A DNA stretch of 42,426 nucleotides from Firmicutes bacterium UBA5454 (GCA_002426555.1 DIQU01000001.1:7249-49674); one strand, 5' to 3'. Positions 7,984-17,294 are shown, numbered from the stretch's first letter. Translations and numbers: made by a program. The notes: generated by a model not told the origin, from the sequence alone.

Positions 7984-9225
7984 ATGAAAGTTCTGGGGAT
8001 CATAGCTGAATACAATCCATTTCATTACGGTCATTTGTTACATATGAAGCAGTCCCTGAAGCTGTCCAAGGCTGATTATATCATTGCAGTCATGTCAGGT
8101 CAATTTACCCAGCGAGGAGAAGCTGCTATAGTTGACAAATGGATTCGAGCCAGAGCTGCTGTAGCCTGCGGAATAGACCTTGTTTTAGAGCTCCCTGCTG
8201 TTTATGCCGTTCAAACTGCTGAACTTTTTGCCCGGGGCGGAATCCAGCTGCTTAACCATACCGGACTGACCACCCATGTCTGTTTTGGCAGTGAAACCGG
8301 CGAACTGGACCCTCTTCAAAGCATTGCCGATATCCTTACTGATGAGGATGAAAAATTCAGAAAACTGTTAAGAAAATATTTGGCACAAGGTCTGTCCTTC
8401 CCATCTGCAAGGCAAAAGGCCGTAGAAGATTATAATCCAGGTCTTCAAGAAGCTGAAATTCATGCAGCCATGTCAAAAAGCAATTCAATTTTGGCCATCG
8501 AATATTTGAAGGCTCTAAATAAAAGCAACAGCAGCATAATACCCCTTACCATACCTAGAATTCGAGCATCTTACGGCAGTACTCGAATTAGAAAAGGTAT
8601 AGCCAGCGCTTCCTCTATTCGTAAGGAGATTTTTCAAAATGGTCTGACTCAACGGGTTAAGGAGGCTGTCCCTTTACCTGTTTATCAAATATTATCAGAT
8701 TCCATTGCTAACGGCATGGGTCCTATTGATAATACTGCCTTTGGCGATTTTATATTGGGCATACTGCGCAGAAGCAGCCTTAGTGAAATTGCTTCCTGGA
8801 TGGATGTGACCGAGGGATTGGAGAACCGTATCAAGGAACAGGCTCAATCTGCATGCAGTCTGGATGAATTCCTTTCCCTTGTAAAAACCAGGCGCTATGT
8901 CCATACAAGACTACAACGGATTCTAATACATGGTCTGCTAAACCTGACTACTGAAAGTTTTCATGAGCTTAACGATATAACCGGACCAAAGTATTTGCGT
9001 ATTCTGGCCTTTTCCAATAAGGCCATGCCTCTTATGAAGAGGCTGCAGGAAACTGCTCAAGTACCTGTTCTAACCAAGGCTGCTCATATCAATCGCTGCA
9101 GCTTGCCAGTACAAAGGATGTTTGCCTATGACTGCCTTGCTACAGATCTCTACAGCCTTGCTTTAACCAACCCCGAGATTCGCCGAGGGGGCAGGGATTT
9201 TACACAGAGAATATTTCCTGTTTAA
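7984..9225 (+). CDS. tmcAL: tRNA(Met) cytidine acetate ligase TmcAL (YlbM family)
   Basis: Forms N4-acetylcytidine at the wobble base of elongator tRNA-Met using acetate and ATP (known for Bacillus TmcAL). The 413-residue protein begins with a nucleotidyltransferase domain: IIAEYNPFHYGH near residue 6 is the HIGH-like ATP motif, followed by MSGQFTQRGE and the conserved LELP near 73. The ATG has AAGGAG nine bases upstream. It is beside pta-ackA, which interconvert acetate and acetyl phosphate, an apt but possibly chance neighbour for an acetate-using enzyme. Its stop codon interlocks with that of the convergent patatin-like gene. Confidence 0.93.
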   Translation: MKVLGIIAEYNPFHYGHLLHMKQSLKLSKADYIIAVMSGQFTQRGEAAIVDKWIRARAAVACGIDLVLELPAVYAVQTAELFARGGIQLLNHTGLTTHVCFGSETGELDPLQSIADILTDEDEKFRKLLRKYLAQGLSFPSARQKAVEDYNPGLQEAEIHAAMSKSNSILAIEYLKALNKSNSSIIPLTIPRIRASYGSTRIRKGIASASSIRKEIFQNGLTQRVKEAVPLPVYQILSDSIANGMGPIDNTAFGDFILGILRRSSLSEIASWMDVTEGLENRIKEQAQSACSLDEFLSLVKTRRYVHTRLQRILIHGLLNLTTESFHELNDITGPKYLRILAFSNKAMPLMKRLQETAQVPVLTKAAHINRCSLPVQRMFAYDCLATDLYSLALTNPEIRRGGRDFTQRIFPV

Positions 9226-10061
9226 GCGGTTGATTCTCTATTTTTCTGCATGGTCTCCTCATAATTTTTATCCGAATATTTTTTAGTATCAGCTTTTTTC
9301 AGTAAGGTCCTCAGATCATCCATAGCTGCATGCGCAGCTGATCTGCCTGCTTCTATGATAATATCGATATTTTCCAATGACAAGGGATTGGCTAATTCCA
9401 CATCAGGATGTATTATGATGTCCCCGGAAGGTATGGTGTGCTTGCTTATTTCCAAGCCCATAACATCCATAGTCTGTATTATGGTTTCAATAAAATTTTC
9501 AGGAGCTCTGTGCAAACCGCGAAAGGATACATCAACACCGATTACTATTTCAGCTCCCATTTCCCTCACAACATTTACGGGAACCCGTTCCAAAATACCT
9601 CCATCTATCAGCACCCTGTCACCATCTAGTACCGGCTGAAATACTCCCGGGATGGAGATGCTGGCTCGGACGCCTTCATACACCTTTCCTTCTTGTATAA
9701 TAACTCTTTCGCAGGTAATAAGATCAACGGCGGTAACAGCTAAAGGAATATCCAAGTCCTTGAACTCCTGATCTTTTGTTAACAGTTTAATCAATTCAAC
9801 AACTCGTTTGCCTCGTATAAAACCTCTCCTGGAAAAGCCTACATCGTATAAGCTTGAATTCAGGTTTTCTGATATTCCTTCCATCATTTTAGGAGTCACT
9901 CCTGCTGCATAAATCGCACCAATAATGGCACCGATACTGCTCCCTGCTATGTAATCAGGTTTAATCCCATTTTCTTCTAAAACCTGTAACACCCCAATAT
10001 GCGCAAAACCCCTGGAAGCTCCTGACCCCAGTGCCAGCCCGAATTTTGGTTTTTCTTTCAT
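9222..10061 (-). CDS. Patatin-like phospholipase family protein (YlbK/RssA type)
   Basis: Predicted serine acyl hydrolase with the patatin fold. Its 279 residues show the oxyanion loop GSGASRGFAHIG near residue 12, the nucleophile elbow GSSIG near residue 40, and the dyad Asp in IDGGILERVPV near 170. No signal peptide or membrane segment is visible, so it is probably cytoplasmic or peripheral. The ATG at 10061 has AAAGGAGTGATTCT before it. YlbK-type genes commonly neighbour ylbJ and tmcAL (ylbM) in Bacillus, and that grouping is kept here with altered orientation. The substrate cannot be named from sequence. Confidence 0.9.
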   Translation of the reverse strand: MKEKPKFGLALGSGASRGFAHIGVLQVLEENGIKPDYIAGSSIGAIIGAIYAAGVTPKMMEGISENLNSSLYDVGFSRRGFIRGKRVVELIKLLTKDQEFKDLDIPLAVTAVDLITCERVIIQEGKVYEGVRASISIPGVFQPVLDGDRVLIDGGILERVPVNVVREMGAEIVIGVDVSFRGLHRAPENFIETIIQTMDVMGLEISKHTIPSGDIIIHPDVELANPLSLENIDIIIEAGRSAAHAAMDDLRTLLKKADTKKYSDKNYEETMQKNRESTA

Positions 10062-10145
10062 AGAATCACTCCTTTCTTAATACATATATTATTGTCTATT
10101 ATCGGTAAATAAAACATTTTAAAAATTAGGGGTTGCAATTTTACT

Positions 10146-11363
10146 ATGAATAAAAAAGAAAACAGTTGGATGGGAATATGCCCTGGATTGATTGCACTTG
10201 CGTTCCTGGCGGCTATCTTTTTCTATCCAGTAGTATCATTTCAAGCTGCCTTGTCCGGTCTGAATATTTTTCTGCAATCAGTATTTCCCGCTCTTCTTCC
10301 CTTCTTCATATGCTCTGAAGTAATGATCGGACTTGGCATGGTTGATCTTCTTTCTGTTTTGTTGAATCCAGTAATGAAGCCGATCTTCCGCTGCCCCGGA
10401 AGCAGTTCCTTCGTTTGGATTATGAGTATTACCTCCGGTTACCCAACAGGTGCTCGCTTAACTTCAGAATTATGTAAACAAAAAAGGATTACTTCACATG
10501 AAGCACAAAGAATTTTAAGTTTTTGTTCAACTTCCGGTCCTCTTTTTATGGTAAGCGCGGTAGGTATTGGCATGCTGGGTTCTGCAGAAGCGGGCAGAAT
10601 AATCTTAATCAGTCATTATTTAGCAGCTTTATTGACGGGCTTTGCTTTTCGATTTTACAAAAGCAGAGATTATCTGCCTTCCAGATCGCTGGAAGCCTAC
10701 AAGCATAAACCTGATGTCAGGTCACATCAAATCAAGTCAAAAAACAGCAAAATAAGAGTTAACAACATACATGAAGCCCGAAATGCATTATTAACTGCAC
10801 GTAAAAATGATGGCAGACACATCGGTCAGTTAATGGGAGATGCTGTACGCAATTCTGTAAATACTCTGCTTGTGGTTGGTGGCTTTATAATATTTTTTTC
10901 AGTTATTATTGCCATTATCATGTTATGGTTTGATCACCCTCAATTTAAGCTGCTTGCAGGAGGGTTGTTTGAAGTAACCACTGGAAGCAAATTAATAAGT
11001 AAATCTGCCTTGTCCATACAGGCTAAAATTGCTGTAATCTCCTTTATGATCGGCTGGAGCGGTCTGTCCATACATGCACAGTCAGCAAGTCTTCTGTCTG
11101 GTACAGGAGTGAGGATGGATATTTTCATGCTTGGAAAACTCCTTCATGGGCTGCTGTCAGCAGCATTATCCATACCTATTGGTCGCTTTATATACCCTGA
11201 GGTTCAAAACGTATCCGTTCCGCCGCCTGTAATGATAATCCCTGAGTGGAAAGAGGTTCTATTGAGTTCTTTCCGCTTGATGCTTCTTGCATTCCTGCTT
11301 CTTGCCTTATTCGCATTAACTGTACGCATTACCCTGTGGGTAAGGAAAAAGGCAGCTTTTTGA
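10146..11363 (+). CDS. ylbJ: Sporulation integral membrane protein YlbJ
   Basis: Multi-pass membrane protein of the nucleoside-recognition/gate-domain family, needed in Bacillus for forming heat-resistant spores and made in the mother cell under SigE. The 405-residue protein has about eight hydrophobic segments; recognisable pieces are LQSVFPALLPFFICSEVM (about 40-60), the conserved TSGYPTGARL (about 98) and FCSTSGPLFM (about 128), and a second gate repeat with SFMIGWSGLSIHAQS (about 300). A basic stretch around 180-220 is longer and more polar than the rest and should face the cytoplasm. The ribosome binding site is weak (AGGGG, 12 bases before the ATG). I could not find a convincing SigE promoter in the 84-base gap. 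Confidence 0.9.
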   Translation: MNKKENSWMGICPGLIALAFLAAIFFYPVVSFQAALSGLNIFLQSVFPALLPFFICSEVMIGLGMVDLLSVLLNPVMKPIFRCPGSSSFVWIMSITSGYPTGARLTSELCKQKRITSHEAQRILSFCSTSGPLFMVSAVGIGMLGSAEAGRIILISHYLAALLTGFAFRFYKSRDYLPSRSLEAYKHKPDVRSHQIKSKNSKIRVNNIHEARNALLTARKNDGRHIGQLMGDAVRNSVNTLLVVGGFIIFFSVIIAIIMLWFDHPQFKLLAGGLFEVTTGSKLISKSALSIQAKIAVISFMIGWSGLSIHAQSASLLSGTGVRMDIFMLGKLLHGLLSAALSIPIGRFIYPEVQNVSVPPPVMIIPEWKEVLLSSFRLMLLAFLLLALFALTVRITLWVRKKAAF

Positions 11364-11379
11364 CTGCCTATCGTTTTTT
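11351..11379 (+). terminator. Weak terminator-like hairpin at the end of ylbJ
   Basis: GGCAG (11351-11355) and CTGCC (11364-11368) pair around an 8-base loop that contains the ylbJ stop codon, followed by a six-T run at 11374-11379. The stem is only 5 bp, so efficiency is doubtful. Confidence 0.4.
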
Positions 11380-11817
11380 AGCATTTAGTTCCTGTCGATT
11401 GCTGTGTAAAGTTTCCAATTGTCCGGCTAGATACAATTCCACATCTTCTAAAAAAGCATCTGCATATTCCTTAGCGCCCAGGCGTATTTCCTTTGCATTG
11501 TTTTGAGCAGTTTCTACGATTTCTCTGGACTGTTGATAAGCATTCTGGGTGATCTCATTTTCATCAACAAGGGCTCGAATCCGCTGCTCAGCTTCTGCAG
11601 TGAGAACCTCTGCTTCTTTCTGTGCTTCAACAAGTATGCGCTGCTGTTCTTTCTTCAGCCATTCGGCCTGCTTGATTTCTTCGGGAAGACTGAGTCGAAT
11701 GTCCTTTATGATTTCAAGACATCTTTCCCGATCTACCAATGCCTTGGTTATAAATGGAATACTGACACCCTTTTCCAGTTCATCCTCCAGGATATCTATA
11801 AGACTGATTATATTCAT
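11368..11817 (-). CDS. Coiled-coil ATPase-like protein next to coaD
   Basis: A 149-residue, highly charged, mostly helical protein. Residues about 45-125 form a long predicted coiled coil with Ala/Glu/Arg-rich heptads resembling F-type ATP synthase subunit b or DivIVA-like proteins. Homologues encoded beside coaD in Clostridia are usually labelled simply ATPase, but no Walker motif is visible, so ATP hydrolysis is unsupported. It has a good AGGAGGGG site before the ATG and follows coaD by 18 bases, so the two are probably co-transcribed. It runs convergently to ylbJ. Function unknown; a structural or septum-associated role is a guess. Confidence 0.75.
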   Translation of the reverse strand: MNIISLIDILEDELEKGVSIPFITKALVDRERCLEIIKDIRLSLPEEIKQAEWLKKEQQRILVEAQKEAEVLTAEAEQRIRALVDENEITQNAYQQSREIVETAQNNAKEIRLGAKEYADAFLEDVELYLAGQLETLHSNRQELNAKKR

Positions 11818-11835
11818 ACACCTACCCCTCCTACA

Positions 11836-12315
11836 TTACTTTTTAAATTTACTTAAAATACCCAAAATTACAGCTTCAGGTACCAAATCTCGAATGGAGC
11901 CCCCCAAACCGGCAATTTCCTTAACCATACTGGAACTTAAATAGGAATATTTATGGTCGGTCATCAGGAACATTGTTTCCACTTTTGGCTGAAGTTTGCG
12001 ATTGAGCAGTGCCATTTGAAACTCATATTCAAAATCCGACATGGCTCGTAAGCCCTTAACAATTACCTGCGCCTTTTTAGCAGTCACAAAGTTAACCAGG
12101 AGACCGTCAAAATGATCAACTTCAACATTGGAAAGATCAGTAATAGATCGTCTTATGAAATTCATGCGTTCTTCTACAGAAAACAGCGGTTCTTTGCTGC
12201 GATTTTTGACAACAGCGACGATGACCTTGTCAAATACTTTGGAAGATCTTTGGATTATATCCAGATGACCATATGTGATAGGGTCGAAGCTGCCTGGATA
12301 AACTGCGATTCTCAT
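11836..12315 (-). CDS. coaD: Phosphopantetheine adenylyltransferase
   Basis: Fourth step of coenzyme A synthesis, joining 4'-phosphopantetheine and ATP to dephospho-CoA. The 159-residue protein has the nucleotidyltransferase start MRIAVYPGSFDPITYGH with the T/HxGH motif, the KGLRAMSDFEYE substrate segment and the late YLSSSMVKEIA motif. I prefer the ATG at 12315; a TTG three codons upstream is too near the AAAGGAA site. The ribosome binding site lies within the end of rsmD, so the pair is coupled, as rsmD-coaD is in most Firmicutes. Confidence 0.96.
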   Translation of the reverse strand: MRIAVYPGSFDPITYGHLDIIQRSSKVFDKVIVAVVKNRSKEPLFSVEERMNFIRRSITDLSNVEVDHFDGLLVNFVTAKKAQVIVKGLRAMSDFEYEFQMALLNRKLQPKVETMFLMTDHKYSYLSSSMVKEIAGLGGSIRDLVPEAVILGILSKFKK

Positions 12316-12320
12316 ATTGA

Positions 12321-12878
12321 TCAAGGTTCCTTTCTATAGAAGCTGATAGCAGTATTTCGATATTTACGCAAATCATAACGGATAAAACTGCCTATGTTCT
12401 GGGGCAGCTGACTTTGAAACAGATGTTCTGCTGCGATAATACCATTTTCTTTTAGCAGGTCTGCTTCATCGAGAGCTGTAATGACAGGCACCTCCATAGC
12501 TTTATCGTAAGGAGGATCCATAAACACAATGTCAAAAGTTTTTGCTTGTTTGGAAAGCAGCTTGACAGCTTGTTTAACGTCGTATGGCAGAACCTGAGCA
12601 CTTTCCCAGTACTCGAGAGATTTCAAGTTGTATCGCAATATATGGAGAGCGGAAGAATTCTTTTCGACGAAAACCACCTCTGCTGCACCACGGCTGAGGG
12701 ACTCCAAACCAAGGTTACCGGTACCTGAAAATAGATCCAATATGGAACTGCCGGGAAGTTTGAACATTAGAGTATTAAATAAGGATTCCTTAACCCGGTC
12801 GCTTGTCGGCCTGGTATTTGTCCCTTCAATAGTTTTAATTACCCTTCCCTTACGTTCCCCTGAGATGATTCTCAACAT
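12321..12878 (-). CDS. rsmD: 16S rRNA (guanine-966-N2) methyltransferase RsmD
   Basis: SAM-dependent methyltransferase acting on the assembled small ribosomal subunit. From the ATG at 12878 it is 185 residues: MLRIISGERKGR opens the protein, TRPTSDRVKESLFN near 24 and the SAM-binding LDLFSGTGNLGLES near 47 follow, and the catalytic DPPY is in VFMDPPYDK near 120. The frame is open 13 codons further upstream, but GGAGGGAATT lies just before 12878 and the family begins MRI/MLRI. It is followed by coaD. Confidence 0.95.
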   Translation of the reverse strand: MLRIISGERKGRVIKTIEGTNTRPTSDRVKESLFNTLMFKLPGSSILDLFSGTGNLGLESLSRGAAEVVFVEKNSSALHILRYNLKSLEYWESAQVLPYDVKQAVKLLSKQAKTFDIVFMDPPYDKAMEVPVITALDEADLLKENGIIAAEHLFQSQLPQNIGSFIRYDLRKYRNTAISFYRKEP

Positions 12879-12971
12879 GGTTTGCCAATTCCCTCCAAAT
12901 ATTGACGAATTTCTCATTGCTTTTTATTTTATCATAATTCCATAAAGCGGACAAGAAGTAAAGCTGTAGAT

Positions 12972-15050
12972 TCACGATACATCGTATTGTTTACCCAGAG
13001 CATTCATAATAAATGAATGATATGGTTCCTTATTTGGATCATTTAAAATCTCTCTGGCTGCTTCACCGGTCATTTCATACAACTCATAATCCCGCAAAGG
13101 ATTGGCAAGTTGAAAGACAGGCATTCCATGCTGGCGCAGGCCGAACAATTCCCCCGGACCTCGAAGTTCCAGATCTTTTTCAGCAATTTCAAATCCATTA
13201 TTCGACTTCACTAATACTTCCATTCGCTGCAATGTCTTTTCATCTTTTATGTCTGAAACCAAAATGCAATAAGAAGCTTTATCTCCTCTCCCTACTCTGC
13301 CTCGCAATTGGTGAAGCTGGGACAGACCAAAGCGTTCCGCATTCTCAATTATCATAATAACTGCATTTGGCACATCTATGCCTACTTCAATGACTGTGGT
13401 AGATACCAATACCTGAAGTTCCCCCCTGGCAAAGCTATTTATGACTGCTTCCTTTTCTGCCGGCTTTTGCCTTCCATGAAGCAAACCCATTGGAATTTCT
13501 CTCAGAAGACCTTTGGATAATTCTAAAAATACTTCCTCGGCTGAACGTAATTCCATTACTTCAGATTCCTCCACCAAAGGACAAACAACGTAAGTTTGGC
13601 TGCCTTCCAGCGCATGTTTTTTAACAAATCGATAGATGCGTTCTCTGTAGCTGCTGTTCACATGATATGTTTTAATTGGAATTCTCCCAGGTGGCAGCGT
13701 ATCTATTGTTGACAAGTCCAAATCCCCATGAATAATATGAGCCAGGGTTCTGGGAATGGGAGTTGCAGACATAACCAACATATGGGGAAGCTCCCCTTTG
13801 TTTTGAAGCAAAGTCCGTTGCCTCACGCCAAAACGATGCTGTTCATCTGTAATGACCAAACCCAGTTTGTGGAACTCTACATCCTCCTGTATCAAGGCAT
13901 GAGTACCCAACACAATTTGAATGCTGCCTTTTCGAAGCCTGTCTTTCAGTTCTTCTTTTTCAGATGACCTCATAGCTCCGGTTAACAGCCCCAGCCTAAT
14001 GTCGTTCTGGCTGCAGTTATCGTCAGCTAAGATTTTGGAAAGGGATTCAAAATGCTGTCTGGCTAAAATTTCGGTGGGAGCCATCATGGCACCCTGGTAA
14101 CCGGATTTTGCGGCACAATACAGGGCAGCTGCAGCAATCACAGTTTTCCCTGACCCAACATCTCCCTGAACAAGTCGATTCATAATGCTGCCACTGGCCA
14201 TATCCAGCAAAACCTCGTTAAGAACTTTTTTCTGCGCAAAAGTCAGTTTGAATGGTAAACGGCAAAGAAAGGCATCTTTACTATCTTGAGAACCGGAAAT
14301 GTGCATACTGCTTTTTCTGCCCTGTATATTGTTTCTTATATATTGTATGACGATTTGATGCTGCAGAAGCTCTTCAAAGATCAATCGCTTTTGAGCTGAT
14401 ACAAGGCTTTCTTTTGATTCAGGGTAATGTATGTTTTTCCATGCTTCATACTTATTGACTAAGCCATACCGGGAAGTAATGTGTCTGTCTATATTATCTA
14501 TATAATGGTCCGCTGCTGATTTATTTCCTATTTCAGATGACAGCTTACTCAGAGCTTCTTTTGTCAAATGCCTTACAATTAGCTGATTTAAACCTTTGGT
14601 TAAAGGATAGACCGGTAAAATCCGTGGTTTGCTGTGTATGGTATCGTCATATACTTCAACTTTTGGATTTTGAACCTGGTACCCGGACAGCTTTTTTACT
14701 GCATTTCCCATGATGTAGTATTTCTTTCTCGACTCATATTGCCTGGCTCTGTATGGCTGATTATACCAGATACACTCTACTGTTCCTGTTTGATCTCTGC
14801 CAATCCGCCGGGTAGTGCTGAATCCTCTTTTTATCCAGCTCACACGAGACGAATCTTCCCATTCCAGACATAGAAAAACCATTCCTTCCTTTATAGAAGA
14901 AATCAAGCAGGGCACACCCAGGTGCTCATAATCTCTGGGGTAATTTACTAGAGTATCTTCTATGGTTTTTATACCCAGCGTTGCAAAAAAAGCTGCTTTC
15001 TTCGGACCGATACCCTTTATGTTTTGTATGTCTTCTTCCAGTACCTTCAT
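12972..15050 (-). CDS. recG: ATP-dependent DNA helicase RecG
   Basis: Superfamily 2 helicase that remodels stalled replication forks and Holliday junctions. The 692-residue protein has an N-terminal wedge/OB region (about 1-220, beginning with a helix-hairpin-like IKGIGPKKAAFFATLGI), Walker A GDVGSGKT near 290, the DEQHRFG box (motif II), ATPIPRT (motif III), and the helicase C-terminal part with TTVIEVGIDVPNA and QLRGRVGRG. The ATG at 15050 follows GAGGAGATT. A terminator upstream (15082-15110) separates it from fakA. The gap of 93 bases after it to rsmD holds no clear signal. Confidence 0.97.
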   Translation of the reverse strand: MKVLEEDIQNIKGIGPKKAAFFATLGIKTIEDTLVNYPRDYEHLGVPCLISSIKEGMVFLCLEWEDSSRVSWIKRGFSTTRRIGRDQTGTVECIWYNQPYRARQYESRKKYYIMGNAVKKLSGYQVQNPKVEVYDDTIHSKPRILPVYPLTKGLNQLIVRHLTKEALSKLSSEIGNKSAADHYIDNIDRHITSRYGLVNKYEAWKNIHYPESKESLVSAQKRLIFEELLQHQIVIQYIRNNIQGRKSSMHISGSQDSKDAFLCRLPFKLTFAQKKVLNEVLLDMASGSIMNRLVQGDVGSGKTVIAAAALYCAAKSGYQGAMMAPTEILARQHFESLSKILADDNCSQNDIRLGLLTGAMRSSEKEELKDRLRKGSIQIVLGTHALIQEDVEFHKLGLVITDEQHRFGVRQRTLLQNKGELPHMLVMSATPIPRTLAHIIHGDLDLSTIDTLPPGRIPIKTYHVNSSYRERIYRFVKKHALEGSQTYVVCPLVEESEVMELRSAEEVFLELSKGLLREIPMGLLHGRQKPAEKEAVINSFARGELQVLVSTTVIEVGIDVPNAVIMIIENAERFGLSQLHQLRGRVGRGDKASYCILVSDIKDEKTLQRMEVLVKSNNGFEIAEKDLELRGPGELFGLRQHGMPVFQLANPLRDYELYEMTGEAAREILNDPNKEPYHSFIMNALGKQYDVS

Positions 15051-15081
15051 AATCTCCTCAGCTGTACTTGATTATAGTTCT

Positions 15082-15110
15082 ATAAAGAAGAACCGGTATC
15101 TTTCCGGTTC
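15082..15110 (-). terminator. Terminator between fakA-like gene and recG
   Basis: On the minus strand GAACCGG and CCGGTTC (15104-15110 with 15090-15096) form a perfect 7-bp stem, loop of 7, followed by an interrupted T-run (TTCTTT). It lies about 86 bases past the fakA-like stop. Confidence 0.65.
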
Positions 15111-15130
15111 CATCTTTACTGCCTATATGG

Positions 15131-15151
15131 CTCCTGACTTCTGAATTCTGA
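15131..15151. repeat. Short 7-bp tandem repeat
   Basis: Three successive heptamers CTCCTGA, CTTCTGA, ATTCTGA lie in the 145-base gap between recG and the fakA-like gene, with a fourth partial unit after them. Function unknown. Confidence 0.5.
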
Positions 15152-15195
15152 CTACTTTAGTTGCGGCTGACTATGTTGCAGAAACCCGCTTGTTG

Positions 15196-16866
15196 TCACT
15201 CTACAGCAAGAATATAGTAGTACAAAGGCTGACCGCCTGACAGCAGTTCCACGTCTACATCTGGATAGTTCTCGCTTATATGGCTGTGAATTGCTTCAGT
15301 ATCTTCTTCTTTTGCATCGCTGCCATATAGTATAGTGACGATTTCACCGCCATCTTTCAACATCATGTCCAACAGTTGCCTGGTTACCTTTGCAATCTTT
15401 TTGCCGACTACTTCAATCTCTCCGTCTGCAATACCCATGATATCACCTTGTTTGATTTTGAGACCATTTACCTGGGAATCTCGAACAGCATAGGTAATTT
15501 GAGCAGACTTTACATGATCAATAGCTCTTAACATGGATTTTATATTATCGTCTGCACTAATTTCAGCATTAAAGGCAATCAACGCAGCCAGACCTTGAGG
15601 AATGGTTTTGGTTGGGATTACATGGATTTTTTTATCGCTTATTTCTGCAGCCTGTCTTGCGGACAGGACTATATTACTGTTATTGGGAAGGACAAAGATT
15701 TCTTTCGCTTTTACCCTATCAACAGCATTGAGAATATCCTCAATACTTGGATTCATGGTTTGACCGCCTGCGATGATGTAGTCGGCATTTAAATCCTTGA
15801 ATATATTGGCAATGCCTTCACCCATGGATACCGAAACCAGGCCGAAATCTTTCTGAGCTTCATCTTCAGCAGTGCTGCCAAACTCAAAATCATTTAGATG
15901 CTGGTGCTGCTCCTTCATGTTATCGATTTTTATATTGGAAAGCTCACCAAAACGCATGGCCAATTGCAGGGCTTTACCCGGCATGTTGGTGTGAAAGTGT
16001 ACCTTGATCAGTTCGTCATCACCTACAACTACGATGGAATCACCCAGGCGTTCCAGCTTAAGCTTCAGCTTATCGGTGTCCTCTTCGCGAACATAAGGAA
16101 ATAAATTCTTAATTACAAACTCTGTGCAATAGACAAATTCTATGAACTCCTCAGACATACCGGATGGTCCGGAAACAAAACCTGATTCAGGTATATGACC
16201 CTTGCTCATAGCCAGATCCAACTGCTCCAGCGGTGCTTCCAAGTCATATTCATAATCCAGAGCCTGAGCCTGACCCATCATTATATAGACCAGACCCATA
16301 CCGCCTGAATCTACTACTCCTGCTTCTTCCAACACTGGAAGCATTTTTGGAGTTTTTTCCAGAGTTTCCTTGGCTGTATCGATAAGACTGTCATAGAACA
16401 TTTCAAAATTACTGATGTGTGCTGATAACTTAACAGCCTCTTCAGCAGTTACACGGGCTACGGTAAGTATGGTGCCCTCAACAGGCTTCATAACCGCCTT
16501 ATAAGCAGTTGCCGAACCTGCCTGCAAGGCTTCTGCAAATTTAGCTGTAGTAATTTTTTCTTCATTTTTTAAAATTCGAGCGAAACCTCGAATCAACTGG
16601 GAAAGTATGACACCTGAATTGCCTCTGGCACCTTTCAGTGATCCTTTGGTTATGGCTTCTGCTATTTGATTGATTTCATTGGAATCCAATGCTTTAAGTT
16701 CCCGTGCAGCAGATATCATGGTAAGAGACATATTGGTACCTGTGTCTCCATCCGGGACTGGAAAAACATTAAGATCATTAACTATTTCTTTATTGATCTC
16801 CAAGAATTGGGCTGCCGAAAGGAACATTAGCTTCAGCTTTGCACCATCTAAATACTCCTGGTTCAA
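15196..16866 (-). CDS. fakA: DAK2-domain protein, YloV/FakA-like fatty acid kinase subunit
   Basis: A 556-residue protein whose N-terminal domain (about 10-200) is the DhaL/DAK2 ATP-binding fold with NVFPVPDGDTGTNMSLT and the GARGNSGVILSQLIRG motif. In Staphylococcus, FakA phosphorylates fatty acids carried by FakB (DegV family) proteins; no fakB is in this window. The middle and C-terminal parts have HFHTNMPGKAL and a late LYGSDAKEEDTE segment typical of YloV. The start is TTG at 16866, 8 bases after AAAAGGAGG. It follows the asp23-like gene by 30 bases, the conserved yloU-yloV pair. The kinase assignment is by family; lipid specificity is inferred. Confidence 0.9.
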   Translation of the reverse strand: MNQEYLDGAKLKLMFLSAAQFLEINKEIVNDLNVFPVPDGDTGTNMSLTMISAARELKALDSNEINQIAEAITKGSLKGARGNSGVILSQLIRGFARILKNEEKITTAKFAEALQAGSATAYKAVMKPVEGTILTVARVTAEEAVKLSAHISNFEMFYDSLIDTAKETLEKTPKMLPVLEEAGVVDSGGMGLVYIMMGQAQALDYEYDLEAPLEQLDLAMSKGHIPESGFVSGPSGMSEEFIEFVYCTEFVIKNLFPYVREEDTDKLKLKLERLGDSIVVVGDDELIKVHFHTNMPGKALQLAMRFGELSNIKIDNMKEQHQHLNDFEFGSTAEDEAQKDFGLVSVSMGEGIANIFKDLNADYIIAGGQTMNPSIEDILNAVDRVKAKEIFVLPNNSNIVLSARQAAEISDKKIHVIPTKTIPQGLAALIAFNAEISADDNIKSMLRAIDHVKSAQITYAVRDSQVNGLKIKQGDIMGIADGEIEVVGKKIAKVTRQLLDMMLKDGGEIVTILYGSDAKEEDTEAIHSHISENYPDVDVELLSGGQPLYYYILAVE

Positions 16867-16896
16867 TATGAGTACCTCCTTTTAGCTGGGTCAAAG

Positions 16897-17247
16897 CTAT
16901 ACCCTGACTCCTTCGACTTTGATATTTACTTTTGTCACCGTAGTACCGGTGAGTTTTTCTACATTATATTTCACTGTATCGATTACATTCTGAGCAACAG
17001 CTGCCATGGAAATGCCATATTCTACAATAATGTATAGACTAATTACTACTTCATTCCCCTGGCTTATTACTTTTACACCTTTAGCCATATTGTCGCTTCC
17101 GAGCAATTCTACTAAGCCATCGGTTGCTCTTTTTGAAGCCATGCCGACTATTCCGTAGCACCTTACAGCTGCTATTCCAGCCAATGTTGCCAGTACTTCA
17201 TCAGTAATTCGAATTTCACCAATTTTGTTAACTGTAACAGCGCCCAT
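16897..17247 (-). CDS. Asp23/Gls24 family protein (YloU-like)
   Basis: A 116-residue alkaline-shock-protein-23 family member. It opens with the family pattern NKIGEIRITDEVLATLAGIAA and ends with VTKVNIKVEGVRV. Asp23 proteins form membrane-associated assemblies and are linked to envelope stress, but the molecular function of YloU-type members is not settled. No membrane segment is visible. It has a strong AAGGAGGGCG site before the ATG and its own promoter at 17295-17323, and is followed by the fakA-like gene. The pair is divergent to rpmB, exactly as in Bacillus. Confidence 0.92.
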   Translation of the reverse strand: MGAVTVNKIGEIRITDEVLATLAGIAAVRCYGIVGMASKRATDGLVELLGSDNMAKGVKVISQGNEVVISLYIIVEYGISMAAVAQNVIDTVKYNVEKLTGTTVTKVNIKVEGVRV

Positions 17248-17294
17248 ATTTCGCCCTCCTTGTCAACCATATGTTATATCTTAAATTTATATTT

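Noticed and set aside
10062..10145. SigE promoter for ylbJ
   Set aside because: Expected from Bacillus, but no pair of SigE-like elements with correct spacing is visible in the 84-base gap.
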